Shown here: positions 24,787 through 34,287 of the stretch, one piece after another
Numbering within the stretch: position 1 is the stretch's first letter
Layout of the letters: each line of letters opens with the position of its first letter
Assembly (NCBI RefSeq): GCF_045788535.1
Contig: NZ_CP074074.1
Location: 1,860,001-1,924,000 of the forward strand
Reading direction: 5' to 3'
Source: Allotamlana fucoidanivorans
GTDB taxonomy: Bacteria > Bacteroidota > Bacteroidia > Flavobacteriales > Flavobacteriaceae
DNA: 64,000 bases
Position numbers and translations under genes: made by a program
Notes under the pieces: model-generated
The model's database searches: none
What the model was told of the DNA's origin: nothing
What the model saw: only the letters and a program-made list of their open reading frames with translations

Positions 24787-25638
24787 ATGAAGAATATATA
24801 TGCCATAGGAGTAGGTTTGATTGGTGGAAGCCTTTGCTTAGATATCAAAAAAAATAATCCAGAAGCTGTAATTCATGGTGTTAGTAGAAAAGATGCCACG
24901 CTTAACAAAGCTTTAGAGCTTAATATTATTGATAAAAAAGCAACGCTTGATGATCTGGGAAATGCTGATTTAGTGATTATTTCTATACCAGTTGATGCAA
25001 CGGTTACCTTATTGCCAACGGTATTAGATAAAATTTCAGACACGGGGTTGGTGGTTGATGCAGGGTCTACAAAAGTAGATATATGTAAAGCGGTTGAAAA
25101 TCATCCAAAAAGAAGAAACTTTTTAGCTATGCATCCTATTGCTGGTACCGAACATTCTGGACCAACAGCTGCGTTAGAAGGTCTGTTTGTTGGCAAAACA
25201 AATATTGTTTGTGAAGTAGAAAAGACCACCTTTAAGCTTCAGGAAAAAGCCTTAAAACTATTTTCAGATATTGGTATGCGCATGCGTTATATGAATCCTG
25301 AAGCACATGATAAACATATTGCTTATGTATCGCATTTGTCACATATAAGTTCATTTATGCTGGGGAAAACAGTAATTGAAAAAGAAAAAAATGAGCGTGA
25401 TATTTTTGATATGGCAGGTAGTGGATTTGCCTCAACCGTACGTTTGGCTAAAAGTTCGCCAGAAATGTGGACACCTATTTTTAAACAGAACAAAACTAAT
25501 GTTATTGAGACATTAGAAGAATATATAAATAATCTCACGCATTTTAAACAGTTAATGGAAGCAAATGATTTTGATGCTATAAACAGTGAGATGGAAAATA
25601 CAAATCATATAAAAGATATATTAAAAGGAATTAGTTAA
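24787..25638 (+). CDS. tyrA: Prephenate dehydrogenase
   Basis: Oxidative decarboxylation of prephenate to 4-hydroxyphenylpyruvate for tyrosine. The 283-residue protein has an N-terminal NAD-binding motif (AIGVGLIGGSLC, residues 6-17), VVDAGSTKVDI, and the substrate-binding MHPIAGTEHSGP. A helical dimerisation domain follows. No ACT domain is present. Ten bases separate it from the DAHP synthase gene. Confidence 0.93.
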   Translation: MKNIYAIGVGLIGGSLCLDIKKNNPEAVIHGVSRKDATLNKALELNIIDKKATLDDLGNADLVIISIPVDATVTLLPTVLDKISDTGLVVDAGSTKVDICKAVENHPKRRNFLAMHPIAGTEHSGPTAALEGLFVGKTNIVCEVEKTTFKLQEKALKLFSDIGMRMRYMNPEAHDKHIAYVSHLSHISSFMLGKTVIEKEKNERDIFDMAGSGFASTVRLAKSSPEMWTPIFKQNKTNVIETLEEYINNLTHFKQLMEANDFDAINSEMENTNHIKDILKGIS

Positions 25639-25648
25639 GAGTAAAATT

Positions 25649-26731
25649 ATGGAGAACAAAAAAGAAATGAGAACCTGGTTAGATGATTTAAATTTAGATC
25701 ATCCGTTAGTAATTGCAGGTCCATGTAGTGCTGAAACCGAAGAGCAAGTTTTAAAAATTGCACATGAGCTAAAAGATACTGATGTTAGTTATTTTAGAGC
25801 AGGTATTTGGAAACCAAGAACACGCCCAGGGATGTTTGAAGGGGTGGGAGCCTTAGGTTTAAAATGGCTACAAAAAGTAAAGGAAGAAACTGGGATGAAG
25901 ATTTGTACCGAAGTTGCAAACGCAGCTCATGTTAAGCTAGCTTTAGAACATGATGTGGATTTGCTATGGATTGGAGCACGTTCAACAGTTAGTCCTTTCA
26001 TTATGCAAGAAATTGCAGATGCTTTAGAAGGAACAGATAAACCTGTTTTGATAAAAAATCCTGTAAATCCAGATTTAGCTTTATGGTTAGGTGGCATTGA
26101 AAGAATTTATGCTTCTGGTGTTAAAAATATTGGAGCAATTCATAGAGGGTTTTCAACATATGAAAAATCTAAATATAGAAACACTCCAGAATGGCAGTTG
26201 GCTATTGAATTTCAAAATAAATTTCCTGATATTCCATTAATCAATGACCCGTCTCATATTACAGGAAAAAGAGATATGATTTTTGAGGTGTCTCAAGAGG
26301 CATTAGATTTAAATTTTGATGGTTTAATGATTGAAACACATCATGATCCTGAAAATGCTTGGAGTGATGCGGCTCAACAAGTAACACCAGCTAGTTTAGT
26401 TCAAATTATGAAAGATTTGAAAATAAGAAAAGAAACTAATGCGGAAGAAGATTATACCAATACATTAAACAAATTAAGAGCACAGATTGATGTTGTTGAT
26501 AATCAAATTATAGAATTATTAGGAAAACGTATGAAGGCTGCCGATGGCATTGGAGAGCTTAAAAAATCTAAAAACGTTGCGGTATTACAGTCAAAGCGCT
26601 GGAATGAAATTTTAGGTAAAATGGTTCTTGAAGGAGAGCAGCACGGATTAAGTGAAGAGTTTGTATTGAAAATGTTCAAAGCAATTCACCAAGAATCTAT
26701 CAATCATCAAGAAAAAATCATCAACGGTTAA
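25649..26731 (+). CDS. Bifunctional DAHP synthase / chorismate mutase
   Basis: Joins the first shikimate-pathway step (3-deoxy-D-arabino-heptulosonate 7-phosphate synthase) with chorismate mutase. Residues about 15-265 form a KDO8P-synthase-like DAHP synthase (VIAGPCSAETEEQ, FRAGIWKPRTRPG, IGARSTVSPF, PSHITGKRDMI). Residues about 270-360 form an AroQ-type chorismate mutase (LNKLRAQIDVVDNQIIELLGKRM...IHQESINHQE). The 360-residue fusion is usual in Bacteroidota. It supplies chorismate-derived prephenate to the pheA and tyrA products of the same operon. Confidence 0.94.
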   Translation: MENKKEMRTWLDDLNLDHPLVIAGPCSAETEEQVLKIAHELKDTDVSYFRAGIWKPRTRPGMFEGVGALGLKWLQKVKEETGMKICTEVANAAHVKLALEHDVDLLWIGARSTVSPFIMQEIADALEGTDKPVLIKNPVNPDLALWLGGIERIYASGVKNIGAIHRGFSTYEKSKYRNTPEWQLAIEFQNKFPDIPLINDPSHITGKRDMIFEVSQEALDLNFDGLMIETHHDPENAWSDAAQQVTPASLVQIMKDLKIRKETNAEEDYTNTLNKLRAQIDVVDNQIIELLGKRMKAADGIGELKKSKNVAVLQSKRWNEILGKMVLEGEQHGLSEEFVLKMFKAIHQESINHQEKIING

Positions 26732-26755
26732 AAATGTGATGTATTATTATATTTT

Positions 26756-26787
26756 AAAAAAGCCTTCTATCTGGAAGGCTTTTCTAT
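26756..26787 (+). terminator. Terminator of the aromatic amino acid operon
   Basis: AAAAGCCTTC (26758-26767), loop TATCTG, GAAGGCTTTT (26774-26783), then CTATTT. A 10-bp perfect stem with T-rich tail. Confidence 0.88.
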
Positions 26788-26853
26788 TTATATAATTTAA
26801 CAAGAAAAAGTCTTACATTTATAAAGTGTTGTTAATCAAGTAAGACCTGTGTT

Positions 26854-27384
26854 ATGAAAAGAATCATGTTATTTTTTATTTTGCTTTGTATTCTTAATAG
26901 TTATGCACAAAGTGAGTATGAAAATGAAACAGAAGAAAAAGAATTAAAAAACGAAGTTATTTTTGAGTTTGGTTTTACACATATTCCTAAAGCTTTTGAA
27001 GAAGGTAAACTTGAAGAATCTCTTTTTGTGCCAACAATAGGTGTTGGTTATTATAGAGAAATTACAGCAACCTGGTCATTAGGTATGGTGTTAGACTTAG
27101 AATTGGCAGATTATTTAGTGCCTTTTGGTAGAGAGGATTTAGAGCGGGATAGAGCTTTTATTCTAGCGGTTTTAGCAGGTTATAGTTTCGCTAAGAATTG
27201 GAATATAATTGCTGGTCCGGCAATAGAATTTGAGAAAAACAAAAATTTATTTGTATTAAGAGGTGGTTTAGAATATGGTATTGAGTTAGGGAGTAATTGG
27301 GGAGTCTTGACCTCTTTTGTTTATGATTTTAAAGAAGAATATGGTACTTGGGGACTCAATATAGGAGTGTCGAGAAAATTCTAG
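26854..27384 (+). CDS. Small outer-membrane beta-barrel protein, function unknown
   Basis: A 176-residue protein with a signal peptide (residues 1-18, ...LNSYAQ) and an acidic stretch (SEYENETEEKELKNE), followed by repeated amphipathic strands typical of an 8-stranded barrel (VIFEFGFTHIP, TIGVGYYREITATWSLGMVLDLEL, YSFAKNWNIIAGPAIEF, WGLNIGVSRKF with C-terminal aromatic residue). No enzymatic motif is seen. Single-gene unit; the opposite-strand neighbour converges on it. Confidence 0.7.
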   Translation: MKRIMLFFILLCILNSYAQSEYENETEEKELKNEVIFEFGFTHIPKAFEEGKLEESLFVPTIGVGYYREITATWSLGMVLDLELADYLVPFGREDLERDRAFILAVLAGYSFAKNWNIIAGPAIEFEKNKNLFVLRGGLEYGIELGSNWGVLTSFVYDFKEEYGTWGLNIGVSRKF

Positions 27385-27385
27385 A

Positions 27386-27422
27386 AAGGATTGCCTAAAA
27401 ACAAGATTAAGAGACAATCCTT
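27386..27422. terminator. Inverted repeat between convergent genes
   Basis: AAGGATTG (27386-27393) and CAATCCTT (27415-27422) are perfect 8-bp arms around a 21-nt loop, lying directly after the stop of the 26854 gene and just before the end of the convergent gene. A weak bidirectional terminator is possible; the T-tract is poor. Confidence 0.4.
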
Positions 27423-27439
27423 ATAATGTTTTGAAGTAT

Positions 27440-27892
27440 TTACGGTCTATTTCTTTTAAAAACATAACGTGTTATAAAGATGCCGTTGCCATCACCCTTT
27501 CCTGCGTCGCTTTCCACGCCACTAGTTACAAAGGCTAATTCCCATCCTTCTTCTGCCATAGCATTTACTTTAGAGTTAACAAGAGCGTCGTTAGCCGCAA
27601 TATTTTGAAAGCGAATACCTGCTAAGTTATAAAAGTTTAATAGTTTGGTTTCTTCAAAATCTTTCACCCGAATATCACCTCGCTTTGATTTGTTTCTAGA
27701 ATTGTCTTCTTCTGTTTGTTCTGAAGTGAAATCTTCATAATTTCTTTCATCAGTGGCCGAAATCAGTCTAGAACGTCCTAGACCACTAGGAACAATAGAT
27801 TCAATAGTTGTAATTATCTTATACTCTACTTGAGCATGCATTTCAAAAAAAGAAAAGAAAATAAGACTTAAGGCTAAAATTGTGTTTTTCAT
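27440..27892 (-). CDS. Secreted protein of unknown function
   Basis: The ORF is open from 27919, but the ATG at 27892 is preferred because it begins a clean signal peptide (MKNTILALSLIFFSFFEMHAQ). The mature part has about 130 residues, with a charged serine/lysine-rich middle (about 50-75) and a C-terminal region NAMAEEGWELAFVTSGVES...GIFITRYVFKR that resembles DUF4177-like small domains. A periplasmic or outer-membrane location is likely. No function is known to me. Confidence 0.65.
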   Translation of the reverse strand: MKNTILALSLIFFSFFEMHAQVEYKIITTIESIVPSGLGRSRLISATDERNYEDFTSEQTEEDNSRNKSKRGDIRVKDFEETKLLNFYNLAGIRFQNIAANDALVNSKVNAMAEEGWELAFVTSGVESDAGKGDGNGIFITRYVFKRNRP

Positions 27893-27977
27893 TCGGTATG
27901 TTTTTATAAATAATGACACTAAGATAATCTTTTTCTTAACTTGAAAAGTTGTTAATTTGTATTATTATTGACACTTC

Positions 27978-28928
27978 ATGACAGGACAAGTTTATAAATC
28001 GACAGGAAGCTGGTATACCGTAAAAAACCAATTAGGGCATACTTATGAATGCAGAATCAAGGGGAAATTCAGAATAAAAGGAATAAAGAGTACCAATCCT
28101 ATTGCTGTAGGAGACATGGTTGATTTTGAGTTGGAAACTAAGAATAATGAGGAAACGGGTGTTATTAATAAAATACATGAGCGAAAAAATTTCATAGTTA
28201 GAAAGTCAGTAAACCTTTCAAAACAAACGCATATTATAGCTGCCAATTTAGATCAGGTTTTCTTGATGATTACTATTAATAATCCGCCAACGCTATCTAG
28301 TTTTATTGATCGTTTTTTAGTCACTGCTGAAGCCTATTCCATAAAAACGGTTTTACTGTTTAATAAAATTGACACCTATGATCAAGAAACACTTGATGAG
28401 GTGCGTTACTTGGCACATGTGTATAGAAAAATAGGTTATGAATGTATCGGGGTTTCAGCGGTGACTGGTAAAAATGTTGATAAGGTAAAAGCGTTAATGC
28501 AAGATAAGGTAAGTATGTTTTCTGGGCATTCGGGAGTTGGTAAATCTACGCTTGTTAATGCCATAGAGCCTTCATTAAACATAAAAACTAAAGCCATCTC
28601 TACACAGCACATGCAGGGTCAACATACCACTACATTTGCAGAAATGTTTGATCTTGATTTTGGCGCAAAAATTATTGATACACCAGGTATTAAAGGCTTT
28701 GGTGTGGTTGATATGGATAAAGAAGAAGTAGGTGATTATTTTCCCGAGTTTTTTAAGTTAAAACAAGATTGTAAGTTTAATAATTGTTTGCATGTTCAAG
28801 AGCCACAATGTGCTGTTAAAAATGCTTTAGAAGACGGGGACGTGGAATATTCGCGCTATCGCAGTTATTTACAGATTATTGAAGGTGAAGATGAGCATTA
28901 TAGAACTGATATTTGGGATAAAGAATGA
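27978..28928 (+). CDS. rsgA: Ribosome small-subunit-dependent GTPase A
   Basis: Circularly permuted GTPase acting in late 30S ribosome maturation. The 316 residues have an N-terminal OB fold (about 1-75), then G motifs in permuted order: NKID near 126, SGHSGVGKST near 182-191, DTPG at 234. A C-terminal zinc site follows (DCKFNNCLHVQEPQC, near 264-277). The start of the family (TGQVYKSTGSWYTV) supports ATG 27978. Overlaps dtd by 4 bases. Confidence 0.95.
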   Translation: MTGQVYKSTGSWYTVKNQLGHTYECRIKGKFRIKGIKSTNPIAVGDMVDFELETKNNEETGVINKIHERKNFIVRKSVNLSKQTHIIAANLDQVFLMITINNPPTLSSFIDRFLVTAEAYSIKTVLLFNKIDTYDQETLDEVRYLAHVYRKIGYECIGVSAVTGKNVDKVKALMQDKVSMFSGHSGVGKSTLVNAIEPSLNIKTKAISTQHMQGQHTTTFAEMFDLDFGAKIIDTPGIKGFGVVDMDKEEVGDYFPEFFKLKQDCKFNNCLHVQEPQCAVKNALEDGDVEYSRYRSYLQIIEGEDEHYRTDIWDKE

Positions 28929-29377
28929 AGATAGTTATTCAAAGAGTTACTTCGGCAGGTGTAACCATTGATAAAACCCAAGTTGCCACCATAAAAAAAG
29001 GCTTATTAATATTACTTGGCGTTGTAAACAATGATGCAAAGGATGATATAAAATGGTTGTCAAATAAGGTAGTGAATTTGAGAATTTTTAGCGATGAAAA
29101 TGGTGTGATGAATAAATCGGTTGTTGATGTTGATGGTGATATCATTGTGGTTAGTCAATTTACATTACATGCTTCTACCAAAAAAGGGAATAGACCCAGT
29201 TATATTAAAGCAGCGAAGCCTGATATTGCCATTCCCTTGTATCAAGCATTTGTGAATCAGCTTGAAACAGACTTGGGTAAAAAAGTGCAAACAGGGCAAT
29301 TTGGTGCTGATATGAAGCTGGATTTAGTCAATGATGGACCAGTAACTATTATCATGGATACTAAGAATAAAGAGTAA
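28925..29377 (+). CDS. dtd: D-aminoacyl-tRNA deacylase
   Basis: Removes D-amino acids (and mischarged glycine) from tRNA. The 150-residue length is exact for the family. Motifs MKIVIQRVTSAGVTID at the N-terminus, SQFTLHASTKKGNRPS in the middle and NDGPVTIIMDT at the C-terminus are all present. Coupled to rsgA (ATGA overlap) and to the next gene (TAATG overlap). Confidence 0.96.
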   Translation: MKIVIQRVTSAGVTIDKTQVATIKKGLLILLGVVNNDAKDDIKWLSNKVVNLRIFSDENGVMNKSVVDVDGDIIVVSQFTLHASTKKGNRPSYIKAAKPDIAIPLYQAFVNQLETDLGKKVQTGQFGADMKLDLVNDGPVTIIMDTKNKE

Positions 29378-29907
29378 TGGCCTCAATTTTTGGACACGCC
29401 GCAGTAGGCTATACCTTAACCAAGCTTACAGGGAAAAATCAATTAAAATGGCTGCTACCACTAGCGGTTTTTTCTACAATTTTACCAGATTTTGATGTTA
29501 TTGGATTTCGTTTAGGTATTCCTTATGAACACCCTTTAGGACATCGGGGTTTTACACATTCTATTAGTTTTGCTCTCATATGGGCAGCTTTGGTCATGTT
29601 TAGTTTTGGTAGAGCTAGTAAATTAGTATGGTTTTTAATTATTTTTTTCGCTACACTTTCTCATGGTATTTTAGATGCCATGACCAGTGGAGGTATGGGT
29701 GTGGGCTTTTTCATTCCGCTTGATAACCAACGTTTCTTTTTTCCCATCAGAGAAATTAAGGTGTCTCCTTTAGGAATTAGAAGTTTTTTTTCGTCGTGGG
29801 GATTAAAGGTTGTTTTAAGTGAATTTATTTTTGTCTTACTCCCTTGTCTTACAGTGCTTTTAACGAATAGGGTGGTGAAACGACTTCAAAAAACATCAAA
29901 AAGATGA
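29377..29907 (+). CDS. Membrane-bound metal-dependent hydrolase (YdjM/DUF457 type)
   Basis: A 176-residue integral membrane protein with about four hydrophobic segments. Family signature residues are HAAVGY at the N-terminus, LPDFDVI (metal-binding aspartates), GHRGFTHS and SHGILDAMTSGG. Family members are predicted zinc-dependent hydrolases; some affect membrane-related or SOS phenotypes, but the substrate is unknown. Overlaps dtd by one base. Confidence 0.82.
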   Translation: MASIFGHAAVGYTLTKLTGKNQLKWLLPLAVFSTILPDFDVIGFRLGIPYEHPLGHRGFTHSISFALIWAALVMFSFGRASKLVWFLIIFFATLSHGILDAMTSGGMGVGFFIPLDNQRFFFPIREIKVSPLGIRSFFSSWGLKVVLSEFIFVLLPCLTVLLTNRVVKRLQKTSKR

Positions 29908-29974
29908 CTTTTCTCATGTAAATGTAAGTGTAATTTTACTTATATTTAGACATTAAACCCAACTAATAAGCTAA

Positions 29975-31903
29975 ATGATTCCAAAGTTTTTTGTGAATAT
30001 ACTCTTTGTATTCACTAGTTTTCTTGTGGTTAGCCAAGACTTGTCCTATAACGCACTTACAATCTCTCCAGATTTAAAGAAAGATGCCAATGCCATTATA
30101 AGGTTAAATGACGTTTCCATTGTTATGGAAACAGCTAGTAAAATGTATACTAAAGGAAAAAGAGTGGTTACGGTATTTAATAAGAGAGGTAATAAGCATG
30201 TTAATGCTCATGCCTATTATGATGAAACTACCAAAATAAAAGACCTAAAAGCTATTGTTTACGATGGGTTTGGTGAACCACTTAAAAAAATTAGAGAAAG
30301 CGACTTTAAAGATGTGAGTGCGGTTGATGGAGGGACTTTATATTCGGACTCTCGCGTAAAGTATTTAGAATATACCCCAGCGTCATATCCCTATACGGTG
30401 GAGTTTACCTATGAAATTGTTAATGAAAACACAGCCTTTATCAGGTCGTTCACCCCAATAAACGATTATTTCCTGAGTGTTGAAAATAGCCAGTATAGTA
30501 TTGCATACGGTGAAGAAATTCAACTAAGAACCAAGGAAAATAATTTTAATGCTATTGAGTTGATCAAGGAGGATAAACCCGGAATACTAAAATTTAGGGT
30601 TAAAGATATTCCTGCTTTTGAACCAGAGGCTTATAGTCCTGCTACCAATGTTCTCTTGCCAGAAGTTATGATTGCATCAGATAAGTTTGTTTATGAAGGC
30701 GTGTTTGCGGATGTAAATAATTGGAAATCTATGGGAAGTTGGTTTCATAATAATTTACTGAAAGGAAGGTCTGCGATATCAACAGGAACAAGAAGCAAAA
30801 TTTTAAAATTAGTAGATGGGGTTGATAACCCTATTGAGAGAGCAAAGATCGTTTACCAGTTTGTGCAGGATAATGCTAGGTACATAAGTGTTCAAGTTGG
30901 AATTGGCGGAATGCAACCAATTTCGGCAATAGAAGTTGATTTATTAAAATATGGGGACTGTAAGGGGTTATCAAATTACACAAAATCTTTATTGGAAATA
31001 GCAGGTGTAGAATCGTATTATACAAGGCTGTATGCTTCTCGGGACAATGTTTTAAATGTAAAAAATGATTTCGTTTCTTTTCAAGGGCAGACAAACCATG
31101 TTATTCTGAATATACCTGATAATGGTAATGATATTTGGCTTGAATGCACAAGTCAAGATGCGCCATTTGGTTTTATAGGGGCTTTTACTGACGATCGAGA
31201 TGCTTTAGTTATTACACCAGAGGGTGGTCAAATCAAGCATACCAAAAAGTATCTTCCTGAAGAAAGTCTTCAAAGCATTAGTGGAGAATATTCGCTTACT
31301 GGTGCAGGTGATATCAAGGCGGAGGTAGTGATAAAATCTATGGGTATTCAATATGATGATAAATATAAGTTGGATAGCGAGACACCACGTGAATTAGACA
31401 AACATTATAAAACCAGATGGCGGTATATAAATGGATTGGTACTTCATGATTTTAAAATTGTTAATAATAAAGACGATGTTATATTTTCTGAAAACGTAGT
31501 GTTTGAAGCTTCAAAATACGCAAAAATTGTAGGAGATAGAATGCTATTTTCAGTAAATGCGTTTAATAGAAATAGAGAAATTCCAAATAGGTATCGGAAC
31601 AGGAAATTTCCACTAAAAATAAATCGTGGGTTTAAAGATGTTGACGTTTTTACAATTACACTTCCAAAAGGCTATAAAATTGAAGCCCTACCTCATGATG
31701 TCCTTATTGAGAATAAATTTGGCAGATACTTAGCTGAAGTGCAGAAAATTGATGAAACTACAATAAAATATAGTAGAGAATTTACCGTGCTTGATGGTCA
31801 ATTTCCCAAGGAAAACTATGCTAAGTTTAGAGACTTCTTTAAAACCGTTGCAAAAAATGATAATGCAAAAATTGCCCTAATTAAAACTAATACTAACCCA
31901 TAG
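29975..31903 (+). CDS. Secreted DUF3857 / transglutaminase-fold protein
   Basis: A 642-residue exported protein (signal peptide ending near residue 20, ...FLVVSQ). DUF3857 beta-rich region about 45-210; transglutaminase-like domain about 275-410, then a C-terminal DUF2569-like/DUF3858-type beta region. Catalytic candidates are Cys329 (YGDCKGLS) and His375 (TNHVIL); the third position reads WLECTSQ instead of the usual LDAT, so the acid would be a glutamate. Likely periplasmic, activity unproven. It is followed 4 bp later by a paralogue. Confidence 0.8.
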   Translation: MIPKFFVNILFVFTSFLVVSQDLSYNALTISPDLKKDANAIIRLNDVSIVMETASKMYTKGKRVVTVFNKRGNKHVNAHAYYDETTKIKDLKAIVYDGFGEPLKKIRESDFKDVSAVDGGTLYSDSRVKYLEYTPASYPYTVEFTYEIVNENTAFIRSFTPINDYFLSVENSQYSIAYGEEIQLRTKENNFNAIELIKEDKPGILKFRVKDIPAFEPEAYSPATNVLLPEVMIASDKFVYEGVFADVNNWKSMGSWFHNNLLKGRSAISTGTRSKILKLVDGVDNPIERAKIVYQFVQDNARYISVQVGIGGMQPISAIEVDLLKYGDCKGLSNYTKSLLEIAGVESYYTRLYASRDNVLNVKNDFVSFQGQTNHVILNIPDNGNDIWLECTSQDAPFGFIGAFTDDRDALVITPEGGQIKHTKKYLPEESLQSISGEYSLTGAGDIKAEVVIKSMGIQYDDKYKLDSETPRELDKHYKTRWRYINGLVLHDFKIVNNKDDVIFSENVVFEASKYAKIVGDRMLFSVNAFNRNREIPNRYRNRKFPLKINRGFKDVDVFTITLPKGYKIEALPHDVLIENKFGRYLAEVQKIDETTIKYSREFTVLDGQFPKENYAKFRDFFKTVAKNDNAKIALIKTNTNP

Positions 31904-31907
31904 ACAA

Positions 31908-33923
31908 ATGAGAAAAATAATTGTACTATTTGGATTTTTATGTGCTATTTGTGTGCAAGCACAAGATTATAAATTTGGTAAAGTTTCAAAAGAAGAACTA
32001 GAACAAAAGTTTAATTCAACAGACTCCTCGGCAAGTGCTACCTATTTGTATAAGTATAGAAATTCTTTTTTTGAATACACACAAGAAAAAGGTTTTGAGT
32101 TGATTACAGAAGTTTATGAACGTGTCAAAATTTATAATAAAGATGGTTTTGACTATGCAACCAAACAATTAAGTCTTTATAAGAGTAATAGTAATGAGGA
32201 AAATTTTACCGGACTAAAGGCTAGTACCTATAATTTAGAAAAAGGAAAAGTTGTTGAAAGTAAAATATCAAAAAGTGCAATTTTTGAAAATGAAGCATCG
32301 AAATACAAAAATAAAGTAAAGTTTACCATGCCCAACATTAAAGAAGGTTGTGTCATTGAATATAAATATAAGATTATGTCACCCTTTTTATCAAATGTTG
32401 ATGATTATGTGTTTCAATATGATATTCCAATAAACAAGCTATATGCCAAATTTCAGTCTCCTGAATATTTTGTTTTCAAAGTCAATACTAAAGGTTTTTT
32501 TGCGGTAACACCCAAAGTTGAACGTAAAACAGGTAGAATTTTGATTAATACTAAAACTAGAAGTTCAGGGTCTGGTTTTTCTTCTGTTAGAACTTCTTTT
32601 GAGTCTTCTCAAATTGAATATATCACAAACGTGTCTACCTATGAATTAGATAATGTTCCCGCAATGAAAGAAGAACCTTATGTGAATAATATAAACAATT
32701 ATCGCTCATCAATTAATTATGAATTATCTTATACTCAGTTTCCTTATTCTAGAGTGGAATACTATTCAACAACATGGGAAGACGTGGTGAAAAACACTTA
32801 TGAAAATGAAGACTTTGGAGGGCAATTAAAAAAAACCGGCTATTATGAAAATGAAGTGGATGCCCTTTTGGCTTCCGTTTCAGATCCCAAGCAAAAGGTA
32901 ACTTTTATATATGATTTTGTGAAATCACAAGTTAAATGGAATGGTTATTATGGGTATTTAACAGATGTGGGTGTAAAAAAAGCGTATAAAGAAAAAGTAG
33001 GTAATGTAGCCGAAATCAATTTAATGTTAACTTCAATGCTTCGCTATGCAGGTATACGTGCATATCCTGTGTTAGTTAGTACAAGAAACCACGGAATTCC
33101 TTTATTTCCAACTCGTGAAGGATATAATTATGTCATAACTTGTGCAAAGTTTGATGATGGCAGTGAAGTGCTACTTGATGCTACAAGCTCTTATTGTCAT
33201 CTCAATGTTTTACCTTTTAAGGCTTTAAACTGGAAGGGAAGAGCGATTAATGAGCAAGGCAATTCAACGTTTGTTGATTTGTATCCAAAAAAGTTATCGC
33301 AAGACATTACTGTACTAATGATTGATTTGAATGAAGATGGAAGTATTCATGGTAGTTGTCGTAAAACAAAATCAAATTACCGAGCCTTAACTTATCGAGA
33401 AAAATATAACGGAATTGATAAGGATGACTATATTGAGAAATTAGATAATAAATATAATGGTATTGATATACTAGAATTTGAGGTTAAGAATAGTACAGAT
33501 TTAGGAAAACCCATTGTTGAAACCTTTGAGTTTGAAAAAGAAAGCCAGGCAGATATTGTTGGTGATAAACTATACTTTTCGCCATTATTCTTTTTTAAAG
33601 AAAATGAAAATCCGTTTAAATTAGAAAATCGAGAATATCCCGTTGATTTTGGTTATCCTTTTCAAACTTCATTTAGAATTATCATAAATTTGCCCGAAGG
33701 CTACAAAATTGAAAGCTTACCAGAAAAAGGAGCGTTTTCACTTCCTGAAAACCTGGGAATATTTCAATATAATGTCGTTGGAATGAAAAACCAAATTCAA
33801 GTTACTATAAAATCAAGAATAAATAGTTCCATCATTGGTTCTGAGTATTATGTGGCTTTAAAAACGTTTTTTAGTGAAATTGTAAATAAAGAAGCAGAAC
33901 AAATCGTTTTAACAAAAGTATAA
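31908..33923 (+). CDS. Secreted DUF3857 protein with degenerate transglutaminase domain
   Basis: A 671-residue paralogue of the upstream protein, with signal peptide MRKIIVLFGFLCAICVQAQ. The DUF3857 region spans about 45-240 and the transglutaminase-fold region about 330-440. The usual catalytic cysteine position is valine (V367 in VGNVAEINLML), and the usual histidine is tyrosine (Y408 in GYNYVI); only the acid (LLDATS) remains. The domain is therefore probably not a protease or transglutaminase and may be structural. Directly adjoins mazG. Confidence 0.8.
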   Translation: MRKIIVLFGFLCAICVQAQDYKFGKVSKEELEQKFNSTDSSASATYLYKYRNSFFEYTQEKGFELITEVYERVKIYNKDGFDYATKQLSLYKSNSNEENFTGLKASTYNLEKGKVVESKISKSAIFENEASKYKNKVKFTMPNIKEGCVIEYKYKIMSPFLSNVDDYVFQYDIPINKLYAKFQSPEYFVFKVNTKGFFAVTPKVERKTGRILINTKTRSSGSGFSSVRTSFESSQIEYITNVSTYELDNVPAMKEEPYVNNINNYRSSINYELSYTQFPYSRVEYYSTTWEDVVKNTYENEDFGGQLKKTGYYENEVDALLASVSDPKQKVTFIYDFVKSQVKWNGYYGYLTDVGVKKAYKEKVGNVAEINLMLTSMLRYAGIRAYPVLVSTRNHGIPLFPTREGYNYVITCAKFDDGSEVLLDATSSYCHLNVLPFKALNWKGRAINEQGNSTFVDLYPKKLSQDITVLMIDLNEDGSIHGSCRKTKSNYRALTYREKYNGIDKDDYIEKLDNKYNGIDILEFEVKNSTDLGKPIVETFEFEKESQADIVGDKLYFSPLFFFKENENPFKLENREYPVDFGYPFQTSFRIIINLPEGYKIESLPEKGAFSLPENLGIFQYNVVGMKNQIQVTIKSRINSSIIGSEYYVALKTFFSEIVNKEAEQIVLTKV

Positions 33924-34250
33924 ATGAATATAGAAAACGCACAGATAGTTGTAGATAATTGGATTAAAGAGCATGGGGTTAGATATTTTAATGAGCTAAC
34001 CAATATGGCACAGCTTACCGAAGAAGTAGGTGAGGTTGCCAGAATTATTGCTAGACGCTATGGTGAGCAAAGTGAAAAAGAAAGTGATAAAAACAAAGAT
34101 TTAGGGGAGGAATTGGCCGATGTGCTATTTGTGGTACTCTGTTTGGCCAATCAAACGGGAGTAGACCTGCAAGCCGCTTTTGATAAAAGAATGGATAAGA
34201 AAGCAAAACGAGATCATGATAGGCATCATAATAACGAAAAATTAAAGTAA
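33924..34250 (+). CDS. MazG-family nucleotide pyrophosphohydrolase
   Basis: A 108-residue single-domain all-alpha NTP pyrophosphatase. The metal-binding motifs are visible: EEVGEVAR (near residues 30-37) and DLGEELADVLFVV (near 57-69). Members hydrolyse nucleoside triphosphates to monophosphates and often act in nucleotide-pool cleaning. Begins on the base after the upstream stop, and 37 bp separate it from aroA. Confidence 0.85.
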   Translation: MNIENAQIVVDNWIKEHGVRYFNELTNMAQLTEEVGEVARIIARRYGEQSEKESDKNKDLGEELADVLFVVLCLANQTGVDLQAAFDKRMDKKAKRDHDRHHNNEKLK

Positions 34251-34287
34251 ATTAGCCGCTTCTTAAAAATTCTATTTAAAAAAGGGT

